From an uncultured Bacilli bacterium (GTDB taxonomy: Bacteria > Bacillota_I > Bacilli_A > RF39 > UBA660), in the NCBI GenBank assembly GCA_947598455.1, contig CANQFI010000098.1:1-5539 (forward strand): 5,539 nucleotides of DNA. The letters are read 5' to 3'. The translations under genes and the position numbers were made by a program. This document shows, piece by piece, positions 5,512-5,539 of this stretch. Positions within the stretch are counted from its first letter, which is position 1. Every line of letters starts with the position of its first letter. The notes beneath the pieces are model-generated. The model did not search any database, had not been told where the DNA came from, and worked only from the letters and a program-made list of their open reading frames with translations.

Positions 5512-5539
5512 CATACGAGTAAAACTTGTATGTTTTTTT
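5510..5539 (+). terminator. cotE: Rho-independent terminator after cotE
   Basis: An 11-base stem with one G-T pair, AACATACGAGT (5510-5520) against ACTTGTATGTT (5524-5534), closes a three-A loop and continues into a T tract that runs to the window edge (5533-5539). The last two bases of the TAA stop (5509-5511) start the 5' arm. Confidence 0.85.

Overview
This window looks like chromosomal DNA from an AT-rich, endospore-forming member of the Bacillota, most likely class Bacilli. GC is roughly 20-30% in the lines I counted by hand. The clearest lineage marker is the last gene, a good match to the outer spore coat morphogenetic protein CotE, with a sporulation-type (sigma-E-like) -10 element and a strong Shine-Dalgarno upstream. 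Such low GC with spore genes and large secreted beta-sandwich proteins would suit an uncultured gut Bacilli lineage (RF39-like), but that placement is inference.

The layout is four genes, all on the + strand, each apparently its own transcription unit. (1) 110-1975 encodes a secreted, membrane-anchored surface protein: signal peptide, cohesin-like domain, three cadherin-like beta-sandwich repeats, a further beta-rich region, a transmembrane helix and a lysine-rich tail. (2) 2037-3467 encodes a short RelA/SpoT-family protein. Its (p)ppGpp hydrolase (HD) motifs are intact and a TGS domain is present. Its synthetase domain has lost several key residues, and all regulatory domains after TGS are absent. 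The true start is the internal ATG at 2037, not the longest ORF start at 1959. (3) 3720-4919 encodes a membrane-anchored M15B (VanY-type) D,D-carboxypeptidase with two Ig-like domains between anchor and catalytic domain. A 37-codon frame encoding a transmembrane segment, with no recognisable start codon, lies just upstream. (4) 4990-5511 is cotE.

Each gene ends in a Rho-independent terminator whose 5' arm includes stop-codon bases, so coding and termination signals are tightly packed. Promoter-like sequences precede all four genes: vegetative-type before genes 1 and 3, a weaker extended -10 before gene 2, and the sporulation-type element before cotE. There is no gene-free stretch above 300 bases; the longest gap is 3468-3719.

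Functionally the window mixes cell-surface and envelope functions (surface adhesin-like protein, peptidoglycan carboxypeptidase), alarmone metabolism and spore coat assembly. I see no mobile element, CRISPR array, RNA gene or defence cassette. The most unusual item is the Rel homologue that appears to be hydrolase-only.
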